From NCBI GenBank assembly GCA_964628455.1, contig CAZVPD010000036.1, forward strand, positions 1 through 25,075: a stretch of 25,075 bases of DNA, written 5' to 3'. The notes beneath the pieces were generated by a model. The model was given only the letters and a program-made list of their open reading frames with translations, was not told where the DNA came from and searched no databases. Each line of letters starts with the position of its first letter. The first letter of the stretch is position 1. Below are positions 1 through 7,976 of the stretch, piece by piece. The position numbers and the translations under genes are program-made. The DNA is from JAQVWU01 sp964628455 (GTDB lineage Bacteria > Bacillota > Clostridia > Oscillospirales > CAG-272).

Positions 1-566
1 CAAAGGTGGTTCCGACCTTCTGATGGATCTTCGTAAGTTCGGTCCTCATCTGTGCTCTCAGCTTGGCGTCGAGGTTGGAAAGCGGTTCGTCAAGCAGGAA
101 TACTTTCGGTTCGCGGACGATGGCGCGTCCAAGTGCAACACGCTGTTTCTGACCGCCGGAAAGAGCCTTCGGACGTCTGTCGAGAAGATGCGTTATATCG
201 AGTATGCGGGCAGCCTCTTCAACTCTGCGCTTGATTTCTTCTTTGGGTGTCTTGCGAAGCTTAAGTCCGAACGCCATATTATCGAATACGGTCATGTGCG
301 GATAAAGAGCGTAGTTCTGGAAAACCATCGCAATATCCCTGTCTTTGGGTGCGATATCGTTTACGAGTCTGTCGCTGATGAAAAGTTCGCCTTCGGTAAT
401 CTCTTCAAGGCCTGCGATCATACGAAGCGTTGTTGTTTTTCCGCAGCCGGAAGGCCCGACGAGGATCAGAAATTCCTTGTCCTTGATTTCGAGCGAGAAA
501 TCGGAAACAGCCGTGACTCCGCCCGGATATTTCTTATAAATATGCTTTAATGATAAACTTGCCATG
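1..566 (-). CDS. msmX: ABC transporter ATP-binding protein, MsmX/UgpC family (3' end cut by window)
   Basis: Reading the minus strand from the ATG at 566 gives 188 residues of a carbohydrate-importer ATPase (CUT1 type). Visible motifs are Walker A (GPSGCGKTT, about residues 37-45), the Q-loop glutamine near residue 83 (VFQNYALYPHMTV), the signature LSGGQ at 135-139, Walker B (VFLLDEP, about 155-161) and the D-loop SNLDAKLR. The nucleotide-binding core is therefore complete, and the missing part is the C-terminal regulatory (OB/TOBE) region. A strong Shine-Dalgarno (complement of TCCTCCTC at 571-578) sits just upstream of the start. In Bacilli, MsmX-type ATPases are shared by several sugar importers that lack their own ATPase. 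Here no permease gene is adjacent, which fits that role. Family assignment is secure; the symbol is by analogy only. Confidence 0.93.
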
Positions 567-668
567 TAATCCTCCTCATAATCTCAGAAACTGCTTAACG
601 GCGTTTTATGCTGTACCGGGATAAAACGGTTATCCGTTTGCGATGTTCTGATTTTTTTATCTTCATCT

Positions 669-697
669 ATTCTATCAAATTTTTCGTCTGATTTAAA
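669..697 (-). promoter_or_regulatory. Possible promoter of the msmX-like gene
   Basis: On the minus strand TTTAAA (692-697) and TAGAAT (669-674) are separated by 17 bp, a moderate sigma-A match. They lie about 100 nt upstream of the start, in an AT-rich gap between tex and the ATPase gene. The -35 is weak, so this is tentative. Confidence 0.35.
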
Positions 698-791
698 GAG
701 ATTAATTCCCCAAATATTCATCAAATCATTTATATACAATGCACAACAGAAAAAAATAATTTATGAATGCAAAGAAAAAGGTTTCGGTTTT

Positions 792-811
792 TATTCTAAT
801 ATATTAGAATA
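792..811. promoter_or_regulatory. 20-bp perfect palindrome, possible operator
   Basis: TATTCTAATATATTAGAATA is identical to its reverse complement over all 20 bases. It begins 14 nt beyond the tex stop and lies about 100 bp upstream of the possible msmX promoter. It has no loop, no GC-rich stem and no T-run on the tex side, so it does not resemble an intrinsic terminator. A dimeric repressor or activator site is the simplest reading, but the cognate protein is unknown. Confidence 0.4.
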
Positions 812-825
812 CGGGATGAAGTGTT

Positions 826-3018
826 CTATATTTTCATGGTCAGTGATATTCTGTTTTTTGCCGTATCGACCGATAAAACTCGGACTTTTACAACATCGCC
901 GACCGAGAGCAGCTCCGAAGGGTGCTTTATATACCGGTCCGAAATCTGGGACACATGCACCAGGCCGTCCTGATGCACTCCGATATCGACAAAGGCACCG
1001 AAATCGATGACATTGCGCACGGTGCCCGTCAGGAGCATTTGCGGGCGCAGGTCGCTGATATCCATAACATCCGTACGCATAACCGGCTGTGGAAGACTGT
1101 CGCGAACATCTCTTCCGGGTTTTTCGAGTTCTTTTATAATATCGCGTAAAGTGGGTTCCCCGGTATTCAGTATTTCGCAGAGCCTGTTTATGCCGCGTTC
1201 TTCCGCTGCTTTACCCAGACCCGACAATTTGTTCTGACGTACGTCCTCCGGCCTGTATTTGAACAGATCCAGCAGACGCCGTGCGGTATCATAGGATTCG
1301 GGATGAACGCCGGTGCAGTCGAGAATCTCCTTTGAACCCGACACTCTGAGAAAGCCTGCGCATTGTTCGTAAGCTTTGGCCCCCAAACGCGGTACTTTCA
1401 ATATTTCGGCACGCGACGTGAATTCACCTTTTTCTTCACGGTATTTAACAATATTTTTTGCCGTGGAGGCACCGATCCCCGCAACATGCGAAAGCAGGGA
1501 AAAGGAAGCCGTATTCAGGTCGACGCCTACCGTATTGACCGCGTCCTCCACCACCCCGGTTAACGCTTCATCAAGCCGAGCCGGCTTCATGTCGTGCTGA
1601 TATTGTCCGACGCCTATGGACTTGGGATCGATCTTTATCAGTTCCGCAAGCGGGTCCTGCAGTCGCCTGGCAATCGAAACGGCGCTTCGCTGGGTGACGT
1701 CAAAGTCCGGAAATTCCTCCGCGGCCAGTTTCGACGCCGAATAAACCGAAGCTCCCGCTTCACTCACCATGACGTATTTAACCTCCTCGGGTATTTCGTG
1801 CAGCAGCCCGGCGACAAACAATTCGCTTTCGCGTGACGCGGTCCCGTTTCCGATGGCGATCACATCGACCCCGTGATTGCGAATAAGCTTTTTCATGATA
1901 TTCTTCGCTTCTTCTGTCCTGTTCTCGCTTTTGATCGTCGGATAAATAACTGCCGTGTCGAGTACGCGCCCGGTTTTATCCACGACTGCCAGTTTGCATC
2001 CGGTTCGGTAACCCGGGTCGAGTCCCATGGCCGTCATGCCTTTGACAGGTGCCTGCATAAGCAGTTTTTTTAAATTTTCGGCAAACAGTCTGATGGCGCT
2101 TTCCGACGCTCTGTCGAAAATATCCGACCGGATTTCGCGTTCGATGGAAGGGGCGATCAGCCTGTCATAACTGTCGATGACAGCGCGGGATACGTATTTC
2201 CGTGCCGGATTTTCATACGGCACCGTAACCCGCTGAAAAAGATAATTCAACGTAATGTCGCCTGACATTTCCAGATCCACCCTGATGATGCCTTCTTTTT
2301 CGGCCCGGTTGATAGCCAGTATACGGTGCTCGGGCATGGAGGAAAGTTTTTCGGTGTAATCGTGGTATATTTCATAAGTGGATGCCTTTGCGTCTGTTTT
2401 TAGGGCTTTTTCGCCTTTGGAATCCAGGCGTTTCGTCTTTATAAAACCGTATTCATACGTAAGGCGGCGTATCTCACGGCGATATTCGGCGTTGTCGGAA
2501 ATGTCCTCGGCTATGATGTCACAGGCGCCGTCGAACGCGTCTTCAGCCGTCATAACGCCTTTTTCGGCGTCAATAAAGGAAGCCGCTATATCCGAAAGCG
2601 GACGCTCATATTCTTTTTCCTGCAGGAGAAGCGTGATTGCCAGGTCTTCAAGACCTTTTTCGCGGGCGGCCGAAGCCCGTGTTTTACGGTGAGGTTTAAA
2701 AGGTCTGTAGATATCCTCAAGTTCGGTGAGGGTGGACGCGCTCAATAATGATTTCTCGATATCACCGGTCATTTTATCCTGTTCGGTAACGGATGCCCGT
2801 ATTTCGTCCCGACGTTTTTCCATATTGCGCAGATAGGTCAGACGGTCGTTCAAATCGCGGAGCGTAACGTCATCAAGCGAACCGGTGGCTTCCTTGCGAT
2901 AGCGTGCGATAAAGGGGATCGTGTTCCCCTCGTCTATTAATTTAACGGCCGATTCGACCTGTCCCTGATTGATTTTGAATTCATCGGCCAGCAATTTCGT
3001 AATGATCATTTGTTCCAA
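826..3018 (-). CDS. tex: Tex-family S1 RNA-binding transcription accessory protein
   Basis: About 730 residues with the full Tex architecture: an N-terminal helical region (ITKLLADEFKINQGQV, then IPFIARYRKEATGSLDD), an RNase-H-like YqgF domain starting near residue 328 (AMGLDPGYRTGCKLAV), helix-hairpin-helix motifs around 500-560 (VAGIGASTAKNIVKYREEKG) and a C-terminal S1 domain from about 660 (GTVRNVIDFGAFVDIG, DGLVHVSQIS). Tex proteins bind nucleic acid and the transcription machinery in the cytoplasm; their exact role is still unsettled. The start chosen is TTG at 3018, because AAAGGTG (complement of 3024-3030) lies 5 nt before it. ATG at 3009 (14 nt spacing) is the alternative. An ATG at 3045 has no ribosome site and would lie inside rsuA. 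The ribosome site overlaps the rsuA stop, so the two genes are probably co-translated. Confidence 0.95.
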   Translation of the reverse strand: MEQMIITKLLADEFKINQGQVESAVKLIDEGNTIPFIARYRKEATGSLDDVTLRDLNDRLTYLRNMEKRRDEIRASVTEQDKMTGDIEKSLLSASTLTELEDIYRPFKPHRKTRASAAREKGLEDLAITLLLQEKEYERPLSDIAASFIDAEKGVMTAEDAFDGACDIIAEDISDNAEYRREIRRLTYEYGFIKTKRLDSKGEKALKTDAKASTYEIYHDYTEKLSSMPEHRILAINRAEKEGIIRVDLEMSGDITLNYLFQRVTVPYENPARKYVSRAVIDSYDRLIAPSIEREIRSDIFDRASESAIRLFAENLKKLLMQAPVKGMTAMGLDPGYRTGCKLAVVDKTGRVLDTAVIYPTIKSENRTEEAKNIMKKLIRNHGVDVIAIGNGTASRESELFVAGLLHEIPEEVKYVMVSEAGASVYSASKLAAEEFPDFDVTQRSAVSIARRLQDPLAELIKIDPKSIGVGQYQHDMKPARLDEALTGVVEDAVNTVGVDLNTASFSLLSHVAGIGASTAKNIVKYREEKGEFTSRAEILKVPRLGAKAYEQCAGFLRVSGSKEILDCTGVHPESYDTARRLLDLFKYRPEDVRQNKLSGLGKAAEERGINRLCEILNTGEPTLRDIIKELEKPGRDVRDSLPQPVMRTDVMDISDLRPQMLLTGTVRNVIDFGAFVDIGVHQDGLVHVSQISDRYIKHPSELLSVGDVVKVRVLSVDTAKNRISLTMKI

Positions 3019-3030
3019 ACTTTCACCTTT
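3019..3030 (-). promoter_or_regulatory. Ribosome binding site of tex overlapping the rsuA stop codon
   Basis: The minus strand reads AAAGGTG (3030-3024) followed by five bases and TTG. The rsuA stop codon TGA occupies 3025-3023, so the ribosome site and the upstream stop overlap. This supports translational coupling and the TTG start of tex. Confidence 0.55.
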
Positions 3031-3748
3031 CGGGTATTGATACATCCGGCTGCTGTTTTGTCAGCAGCGCTGTTTCTGTTTCGTTAAGAAAACGCCATTC
3101 ACCCCGTCTTAAACCGGGATCAAGTTCAATACCGGCAAAACTTATTCTTTCAAGAGAAGTGATTTTATTCCCGACAGCGGCAAACATGCGCTTTATCTGA
3201 TGATATTTCCCCTCTGTGAGCGTTATCCTGCCCTGACATCCGCCGCTGAGTACGACTTTTGCGGGAAGGGTCAGATAACCGTCATCCAGCAGGACACCGG
3301 TTTCCAGCGTCCGGATATCCGGATCGGACAGCGTTTCGGCGCAGTGGAAGGCGTAAACTTTTTCGGCGTGATGTTTGGGCGACAGCAGTCTGTGCGCTGT
3401 TTCTCCGTCGTCGGTCAGGATCAGCAGTCCGAGCGTGTCGATATCAAGCCTTCCGCAGGGAAAAATTCTCCCGCGGTACCGCTCGTCGATCAGTTCAAGC
3501 ACCGTTTTTTTCCGCGGGTCATCGGTCGATGAAATATATCCGTCCGGTTTGTTGAGCATGATATACAGATTGCGGCGGTAGACGATTTCACAGCCGAGAT
3601 AGGTCACCCTGTTTTTTTCCGGGTCTATATGAAGTCCGGTATCACGGACGGGGACCCCGTCGATCAGTATTCCTCCGTGCCGCGCCGCTTTCGAAGCTTC
3701 GGAACGGGTTGCCGTTCCGGTGGATGATATGAATTTATCGATTCTCAT
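3023..3748 (-). CDS. rsuA: 16S rRNA pseudouridine synthase, RsuA/RluB family
   Basis: The 241-residue protein has an N-terminal S4 RNA-binding domain (MRIDKFISSTGTATRSEASK, residues 1-55) followed by the pseudouridine synthase fold. The catalytic motif CGRLDIDTLGLLILTDDG spans residues 98-115, with the nucleophilic aspartate at 102. The segments LLSPKHHAEKVYAF and EGKYHQIKRMFAAVGN are typical of RsuA, which converts U516 of 16S rRNA to pseudouridine, rather than of the 23S-directed RluB/RluF branch. Length is normal. It is the first gene of a two-gene unit with tex, transcribed from a promoter at 3881-3909 that diverges from thuA. The ribosome site (AGGA about 12 nt upstream) is weak. The target nucleotide is inferred from family resemblance. 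Confidence 0.93.
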   Translation of the reverse strand: MRIDKFISSTGTATRSEASKAARHGGILIDGVPVRDTGLHIDPEKNRVTYLGCEIVYRRNLYIMLNKPDGYISSTDDPRKKTVLELIDERYRGRIFPCGRLDIDTLGLLILTDDGETAHRLLSPKHHAEKVYAFHCAETLSDPDIRTLETGVLLDDGYLTLPAKVVLSGGCQGRITLTEGKYHQIKRMFAAVGNKITSLERISFAGIELDPGLRRGEWRFLNETETALLTKQQPDVSIPER

Positions 3749-3880
3749 GGATTTTATATTCCTGTTTGTTCAGTAAACGGAAGCAGGGCGGGACCGGCGT
3801 TTCCGGAAATCCGGCTGCGCCCGTGATTCTCAGCGTGTCCCGATTTTTATTACGGACATCCGCATAATATCGACTCTGTT

Positions 3881-3909
3881 ATTTTAACATATTCGGACTC
3901 GCTTGTAAA
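3881..3909 (-). promoter_or_regulatory. Sigma-A promoter of rsuA-tex
   Basis: The minus strand carries TTTACA (3904-3909) and TAAAAT (3881-3886) with a 17-bp spacer. The predicted start of transcription is near 3874, giving a leader of about 125 nt before rsuA. The leader contains short GC-rich inverted repeats around 3790-3815, but no convincing terminator or riboswitch was seen. Confidence 0.7.
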
Positions 3910-3929
3910 GACTTTTTCGGAGTATTCCA

Positions 3930-3958
3930 TTGACATTGCCCGTCACATCATGTACAAT
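3930..3958 (+). promoter_or_regulatory. Sigma-A promoter of thuA-lacZ
   Basis: A consensus TTGACA at 3930-3935 and TACAAT at 3953-3958 are separated by exactly 17 bp. The predicted start of transcription is near 3965, about 65 nt before the thuA start codon. Its -35 box is 20 bp from the -35 box of the divergent rsuA promoter. Confidence 0.8.
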
Positions 3959-3961
3959 AAG

Positions 3962-3974
3962 CGTAAATTATACG
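3962..3974. promoter_or_regulatory. Inverted repeat at the thuA-lacZ transcription start, possible operator
   Basis: CGTAAATTATACG has outer arms CGTA/TACG and an AT-rich core with near-dyad symmetry. It lies immediately after the -10 box, across the predicted +1 position, where a bound repressor would block transcription. No repressor gene is adjacent, so this is a positional inference. Confidence 0.35.
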
Positions 3975-4030
3975 TATCAAGAAGCGTCTGATTTGTTTTT
4001 ATATTTTTTATTGATTTCAGGAGGTATGCC

Positions 4031-4771
4031 ATGTCCCGCATAAACGTAACAGTCTGGAACGAATTTACACATGAAAAAAACGATGAATTCGTAAAGAGCA
4101 TCTATCCGGACGGACTTCACGCAGCCATTAAACAATATCTGGAAAAGGACCCGAACTTCAGCGTCAGACTCGCTGCACTCGACGACCCCGACCAGGGTCT
4201 GCCCGATGATGTGCTCAATTCCACCGATGTGCTTTTCTGGTGGGGGCATATGCGCCACGGGGATGTACGCGACGAGTTGGTCGCAAAAATACGCCGCCGG
4301 ATCATTTCCGAAGGAATGGGTTTTATACCTCTTCATTCAGCCCATGCTTCCAAGATCTTCTGCTCCGTCATAGGCACGGACGGTGCGCTGTCCTGGGGTG
4401 ACGACCAGCCTGAAATAGTTTGGAACCTGCTTCCCGCGCACCCCATCGCTGCCGGCATACCGGACCATTTCCTGCTTGATATAGAAGAATTATACGGGGA
4501 ACCCTTTAATATCCCTCAGCCGGACGAACTTGTTTTTACGAGCTGGTTCAAAAACGGGAATATTTTCAGATCCGGATGCTGTTTTTACCGCGGTCTGGGC
4601 AAGGTGTTCTATTTTCAGCCCGGTCACGAATCCTGCCGCTCCTTTCATAATCCTTACGTGCACAAGATACTCTCAAATGCTGTATACTGGGCTGCCCCGA
4701 ATAAATTCGGCGTAAATGTTCCCACCACGTTCCCGTGGATCCCTTCGGTTACCGCAAAATACGGTATATAG
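4031..4771 (+). CDS. ThuA domain (trehalose-utilisation-like) protein
   Basis: The 246-residue cytosolic protein lacks a signal peptide. It matches the ThuA family (class I glutamine-amidotransferase-like fold): an N-terminal RINVTVWNEFTHE, the helix/strand DVLFWWGHMRHGDV near residues 66-79, GMGFIPLHSAHASKIF near 96-111, and a C-terminal GLGKVFYFQPGHESCRSFHNP with conserved histidines. In rhizobia, ThuA acts with the dehydrogenase ThuB on trehalose and related disaccharides through 3-keto derivatives. No ThuB-like oxidoreductase is present here. The ribosome site AGGAGGT (4019-4025) is near perfect and sets the start. The gene leads a two-gene unit with the beta-galactosidase 33 nt downstream. 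The biochemical role in this organism is unknown. Confidence 0.85.
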   Translation: MSRINVTVWNEFTHEKNDEFVKSIYPDGLHAAIKQYLEKDPNFSVRLAALDDPDQGLPDDVLNSTDVLFWWGHMRHGDVRDELVAKIRRRIISEGMGFIPLHSAHASKIFCSVIGTDGALSWGDDQPEIVWNLLPAHPIAAGIPDHFLLDIEELYGEPFNIPQPDELVFTSWFKNGNIFRSGCCFYRGLGKVFYFQPGHESCRSFHNPYVHKILSNAVYWAAPNKFGVNVPTTFPWIPSVTAKYGI

Positions 4772-4804
4772 GCGTGCTGCATTTCAGATGAAAGGATTTA
4801 CAGA

Positions 4805-7800
4805 ATGATTTTTTTTCCGGATTATTTTAAAAGACAGGAAATACTCCATATCGGATGTGAGGAACCGCGCGCATATTTTATACCGTTTGATGACCGGACA
4901 GATGCCGCTGCGGGAAACCGGGGTAAATCCCCGTTCTTTAAATCCCTGTGCGGCGAATGGAATTTCCGTTATTACCCGACGGTAAATGACGTTGAAAATT
5001 TCACGGCCGGCGATTTTTCGGTTGCGGGAATGGATAAACTGACCGTACCGATGAACTGGCAGATTGCACTCGGCCGCGGCTATGACATGCCCAATTATAC
5101 AAATGTAAACTATCCGTTTCCCTGCGACCCCCCGAATATCCCCGACGAAAATCCCTGCGGATTATACATACGCGATTTCGCCGTTCCGGCAGAGATGCTT
5201 GCCGAAAAAGACATATATTTAAACTTCGAAGGCGTAGACTCCTGTTTTTATGTCTGGATAAACGACCGGTTCGCCGCCTACAGTCAGGTAAGTCATCTGA
5301 CAAGCGAAATAAATATTACGCAGTATCTTAATCCCGGACAGAACAGAATAAAAATACTGGTGCTTAAATGGTGCGAAGGCAGTTATCTTGAAGACCAGGA
5401 TATGTGGCGTATGTCAGGTATATTCCGCGAAGTATACCTGCTTTACCGCGACCGTGTATGTATAAACGATATTTATATCAGACCTGTTTTGTCCGAAGAC
5501 TTCAAATCGGCTTCACTCACGGTGGAATTAAAAGCAAACGGTGCGATACAGCCTTTTTTTTCAATGGCTGAAGGCGGCAATCTTCTTGAAGGTTCATGTA
5601 AAATAGACGGCAGCGGCAGTTTTTCGTTTGATCTGCGCAATCCCTTGCTGTGGTCCGACGAAGAACCGAATCTGTATGAACTTTTTATCCGTTCAGGCAG
5701 CGAAACAATAAAACTCGGTGTCGGATTCAGGCGTTATGAAATAAAAAATAAAATTGTTCTGATTAACGGCAAAAAAGTGAAGGCAAAAGGCGTCAACCGG
5801 CATGACAGTCATCCCTTCCTGGGGCATGCCGCGCCCTATGACCATATCCTGAAAGACCTGTATATCATGAAAGCGCATAATATCAATATGATCAGAACAT
5901 CGCATTATCCGAATGATCCCCGCCTGACGGAATTGTGCGATATCATCGGACTGTATGTTGTGGACGAAACGGATATCGAAACGCACGGCATGGGTTCCGG
6001 TTTATCGGGCTGGAGCGGTATTTCCGACGATCCGTCGTGGGAAAATTCCTATGTCGACCGTGCCCGGCGAATGGTTGAGAGAGACAAAAATCATGCCTGC
6101 ATCATCATGTGGTCACTCGGCAACGAATCGGGTTACGGCTGCAACCATAAAGCGATGAGCCGTTATATAAAAGAACGGGACGGCAGCCGTTTTATTCACT
6201 ACGAAGGCGCATCGCTGAATTATACGCAGGGCATACAGCAGACGGATATTGTTGATATAGAAAGCCGCATGTATACGCATCCCGATAAAATTACGGAATA
6301 TCTGCAGGACGAAAAATACAGCCAGCCGTTCTTCCTCTGCGAATATTGTCACGCCATGGGCAACGGACCGGGCGATCTTGCGGATTATTGGGATAAAATT
6401 TATAAATACGATAACTTTTTCGGCGGATGTGTCTGGGAATTTACGGATCATTCGGTCGCTGTGCGCGATGAAAAAACCGGGAAATCCCGGTTTACCTACG
6501 GCGGTGATTTCGATGATTTCCCGAATGACGGCAACTTCTGCATCGACGGTCTGGTTTATCCTGACCGCCGTATATCAAACAGTCTGCTTGAATTAAAGCA
6601 GGCGGTAAAGCCTGTTGCCGTGACGGATCTTGGAAAAGGCAGATATCTTATAAAAAACCTTCGGTATTTCAGCAGTCTGTCCGATATCGATTTATACTGG
6701 GTTCTTGAACGCAACGGAAAAAAAGTATCTGACGGAATCGTCCCTCTTATGGCAGAGCCCCAGGCAGTGCAGGAATTTAAACCGGATTTTAAGGCAAAGC
6801 AGCCGGGTTATTATTATTTAATGCTGTCTTTCCGCCGCAATACTGCATCTCCGTGGGCTGAAGCCGGTCATGAGGTAGGTTTTGTGCAGTTCGGAGTTGA
6901 GCCGGTACCGGAAATCATTCGGGATTTTACCGCTCCGCTGCTCTATAAACCCGAAATAAGTTTTTACGGCAACTGTGTTAAAGTAACAGCCGGGGAAACC
7001 GAATATATATTTGACCGTATAAAAGGAATGCTGTCGGGCATCGCCGATAACGGAAAGAGTTTGCTGACATCGCCGGCTTGTCTGACCGTCTGGCGCGCAC
7101 CGACCGACAATGACCGGAATATCCGATGGCAGTGGCAGAATTCGGCGTTCCGCCGCGCGGCCGAGAAATGCTATTCTTTCGGACAGACAGATTTTGCCGG
7201 ACCCGGTATTCAGCTGAAGGCGTCGCTTTCTCTCTCGGGTTATACCAATGCTCCGGTTCTGCACGCCGATGTTTATTATACCGTTCATCCGGACGGAGCG
7301 CTTGCGGTTTCCTATGATGTTAAAGTAAATCCCGGCGTTCCCTTTCTTCCCCGCTTCGGACTTGAATTTTCGATGCCTGAAATGACGGAGAATTTTGTTT
7401 ACTTCGGACGCGGACCGATGGAAAGCTATTGCGACAAAAGGCTTGCCTCGCATGTCTCTTTGTTTAAAACGACAGTTTCGGAGAATTTCGAACCCTATAT
7501 CTTCCCCCAGGAAAATTCAAGCCATGACGATACCGTCTGGGCAGCTGTTTCTTCATTTGCCGGTCACGGACTGCATATATCGGCGGGCGGAGCCTGTTTC
7601 TCGGTGAATGCTTCTCACTTCAGCACAAAACAACTCACCGAAGCCGCGCATGACTACGAATTGACACCTTCAAAAGAAACTTTTGTCAATATCGATTACA
7701 AACAGAGCGGAATCGGTTCCAACTCCTGCGGCCCTGCTCTGGATAAAAAATGGCAGCTCTGTGAAAAAGAATTTAATTTTTATCTGCGCATAAAGCCTGT

Positions 7801-7855
7801 GTTCGTGAATGATACCGACCCGTTTGCGGAAGTTATAAAATACCTGAATAACTGA
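4805..7855 (+). CDS. lacZ: Beta-galactosidase, glycoside hydrolase family 2 (LacZ type)
   Basis: The 1016-residue protein matches the usual length of five-domain LacZ enzymes. The order is a sugar-binding jelly-roll (about 45-215, with PMNWQ and GLYIRDF), an immunoglobulin-like domain, a TIM barrel (about 310-600) and the C-terminal Bgal small-chain domain. Catalytic features are intact: NRHDSHPFLGH near 331-341, RTSHYPNDP near 364-372, the acid/base glutamate in WSLGNESG (E441) and the nucleophile in LCEYCHAMGN (E513). No signal peptide is present, so it acts in the cytosol on imported beta-galactosides. AAAGGA precedes the start by about 8 nt. It follows the ThuA gene closely and ends at a strong terminator. 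Substrate range beyond lactose cannot be read from sequence. Confidence 0.96.
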   Translation: MIFFPDYFKRQEILHIGCEEPRAYFIPFDDRTDAAAGNRGKSPFFKSLCGEWNFRYYPTVNDVENFTAGDFSVAGMDKLTVPMNWQIALGRGYDMPNYTNVNYPFPCDPPNIPDENPCGLYIRDFAVPAEMLAEKDIYLNFEGVDSCFYVWINDRFAAYSQVSHLTSEINITQYLNPGQNRIKILVLKWCEGSYLEDQDMWRMSGIFREVYLLYRDRVCINDIYIRPVLSEDFKSASLTVELKANGAIQPFFSMAEGGNLLEGSCKIDGSGSFSFDLRNPLLWSDEEPNLYELFIRSGSETIKLGVGFRRYEIKNKIVLINGKKVKAKGVNRHDSHPFLGHAAPYDHILKDLYIMKAHNINMIRTSHYPNDPRLTELCDIIGLYVVDETDIETHGMGSGLSGWSGISDDPSWENSYVDRARRMVERDKNHACIIMWSLGNESGYGCNHKAMSRYIKERDGSRFIHYEGASLNYTQGIQQTDIVDIESRMYTHPDKITEYLQDEKYSQPFFLCEYCHAMGNGPGDLADYWDKIYKYDNFFGGCVWEFTDHSVAVRDEKTGKSRFTYGGDFDDFPNDGNFCIDGLVYPDRRISNSLLELKQAVKPVAVTDLGKGRYLIKNLRYFSSLSDIDLYWVLERNGKKVSDGIVPLMAEPQAVQEFKPDFKAKQPGYYYLMLSFRRNTASPWAEAGHEVGFVQFGVEPVPEIIRDFTAPLLYKPEISFYGNCVKVTAGETEYIFDRIKGMLSGIADNGKSLLTSPACLTVWRAPTDNDRNIRWQWQNSAFRRAAEKCYSFGQTDFAGPGIQLKASLSLSGYTNAPVLHADVYYTVHPDGALAVSYDVKVNPGVPFLPRFGLEFSMPEMTENFVYFGRGPMESYCDKRLASHVSLFKTTVSENFEPYIFPQENSSHDDTVWAAVSSFAGHGLHISAGGACFSVNASHFSTKQLTEAAHDYELTPSKETFVNIDYKQSGIGSNSCGPALDKKWQLCEKEFNFYLRIKPVFVNDTDPFAEVIKYLNN

Positions 7856-7907
7856 TATATATCATCTGCGGCTTTTTGGGTGATGCATGGTTTTGGGTCC
7901 GGCAATC

Positions 7908-7960
7908 AAAAAAAGAGATATTACAAAACTCATCCGGTTTTATAATATCTCTTTTTATTT
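7908..7960. terminator. Bidirectional intrinsic terminator between lacZ and the binding-protein gene
   Basis: Arms at 7910-7929 and 7937-7956 pair over 20 positions with one mismatch around a 7-nt loop (TCATCCG). On the plus strand the stem ends in a T-rich run (CTTTTTATTTTTATT), and on the minus strand in TTTTTTT. It can therefore stop both lacZ transcription and the convergent gene ending at 7977. Confidence 0.9.
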
Positions 7961-7976
7961 TTATTCTTATATGTTT

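Noticed and set aside
23..550. A 175-codon open frame on the plus strand at the left edge
   Set aside because: It is antisense to the MsmX-like ATPase, whose minus-strand translation contains every ABC motif and a strong ribosome site.
3977..4336. A 119-codon minus-strand frame over the thuA start and promoter region
   Set aside because: It is antisense to the well-supported ThuA gene, and its translation shows no coherent domain.
6818..7453. A 211-codon minus-strand frame inside the beta-galactosidase gene
   Set aside because: It is a shadow frame in a gene whose plus-strand product aligns with the GH2 C-terminal domain throughout.
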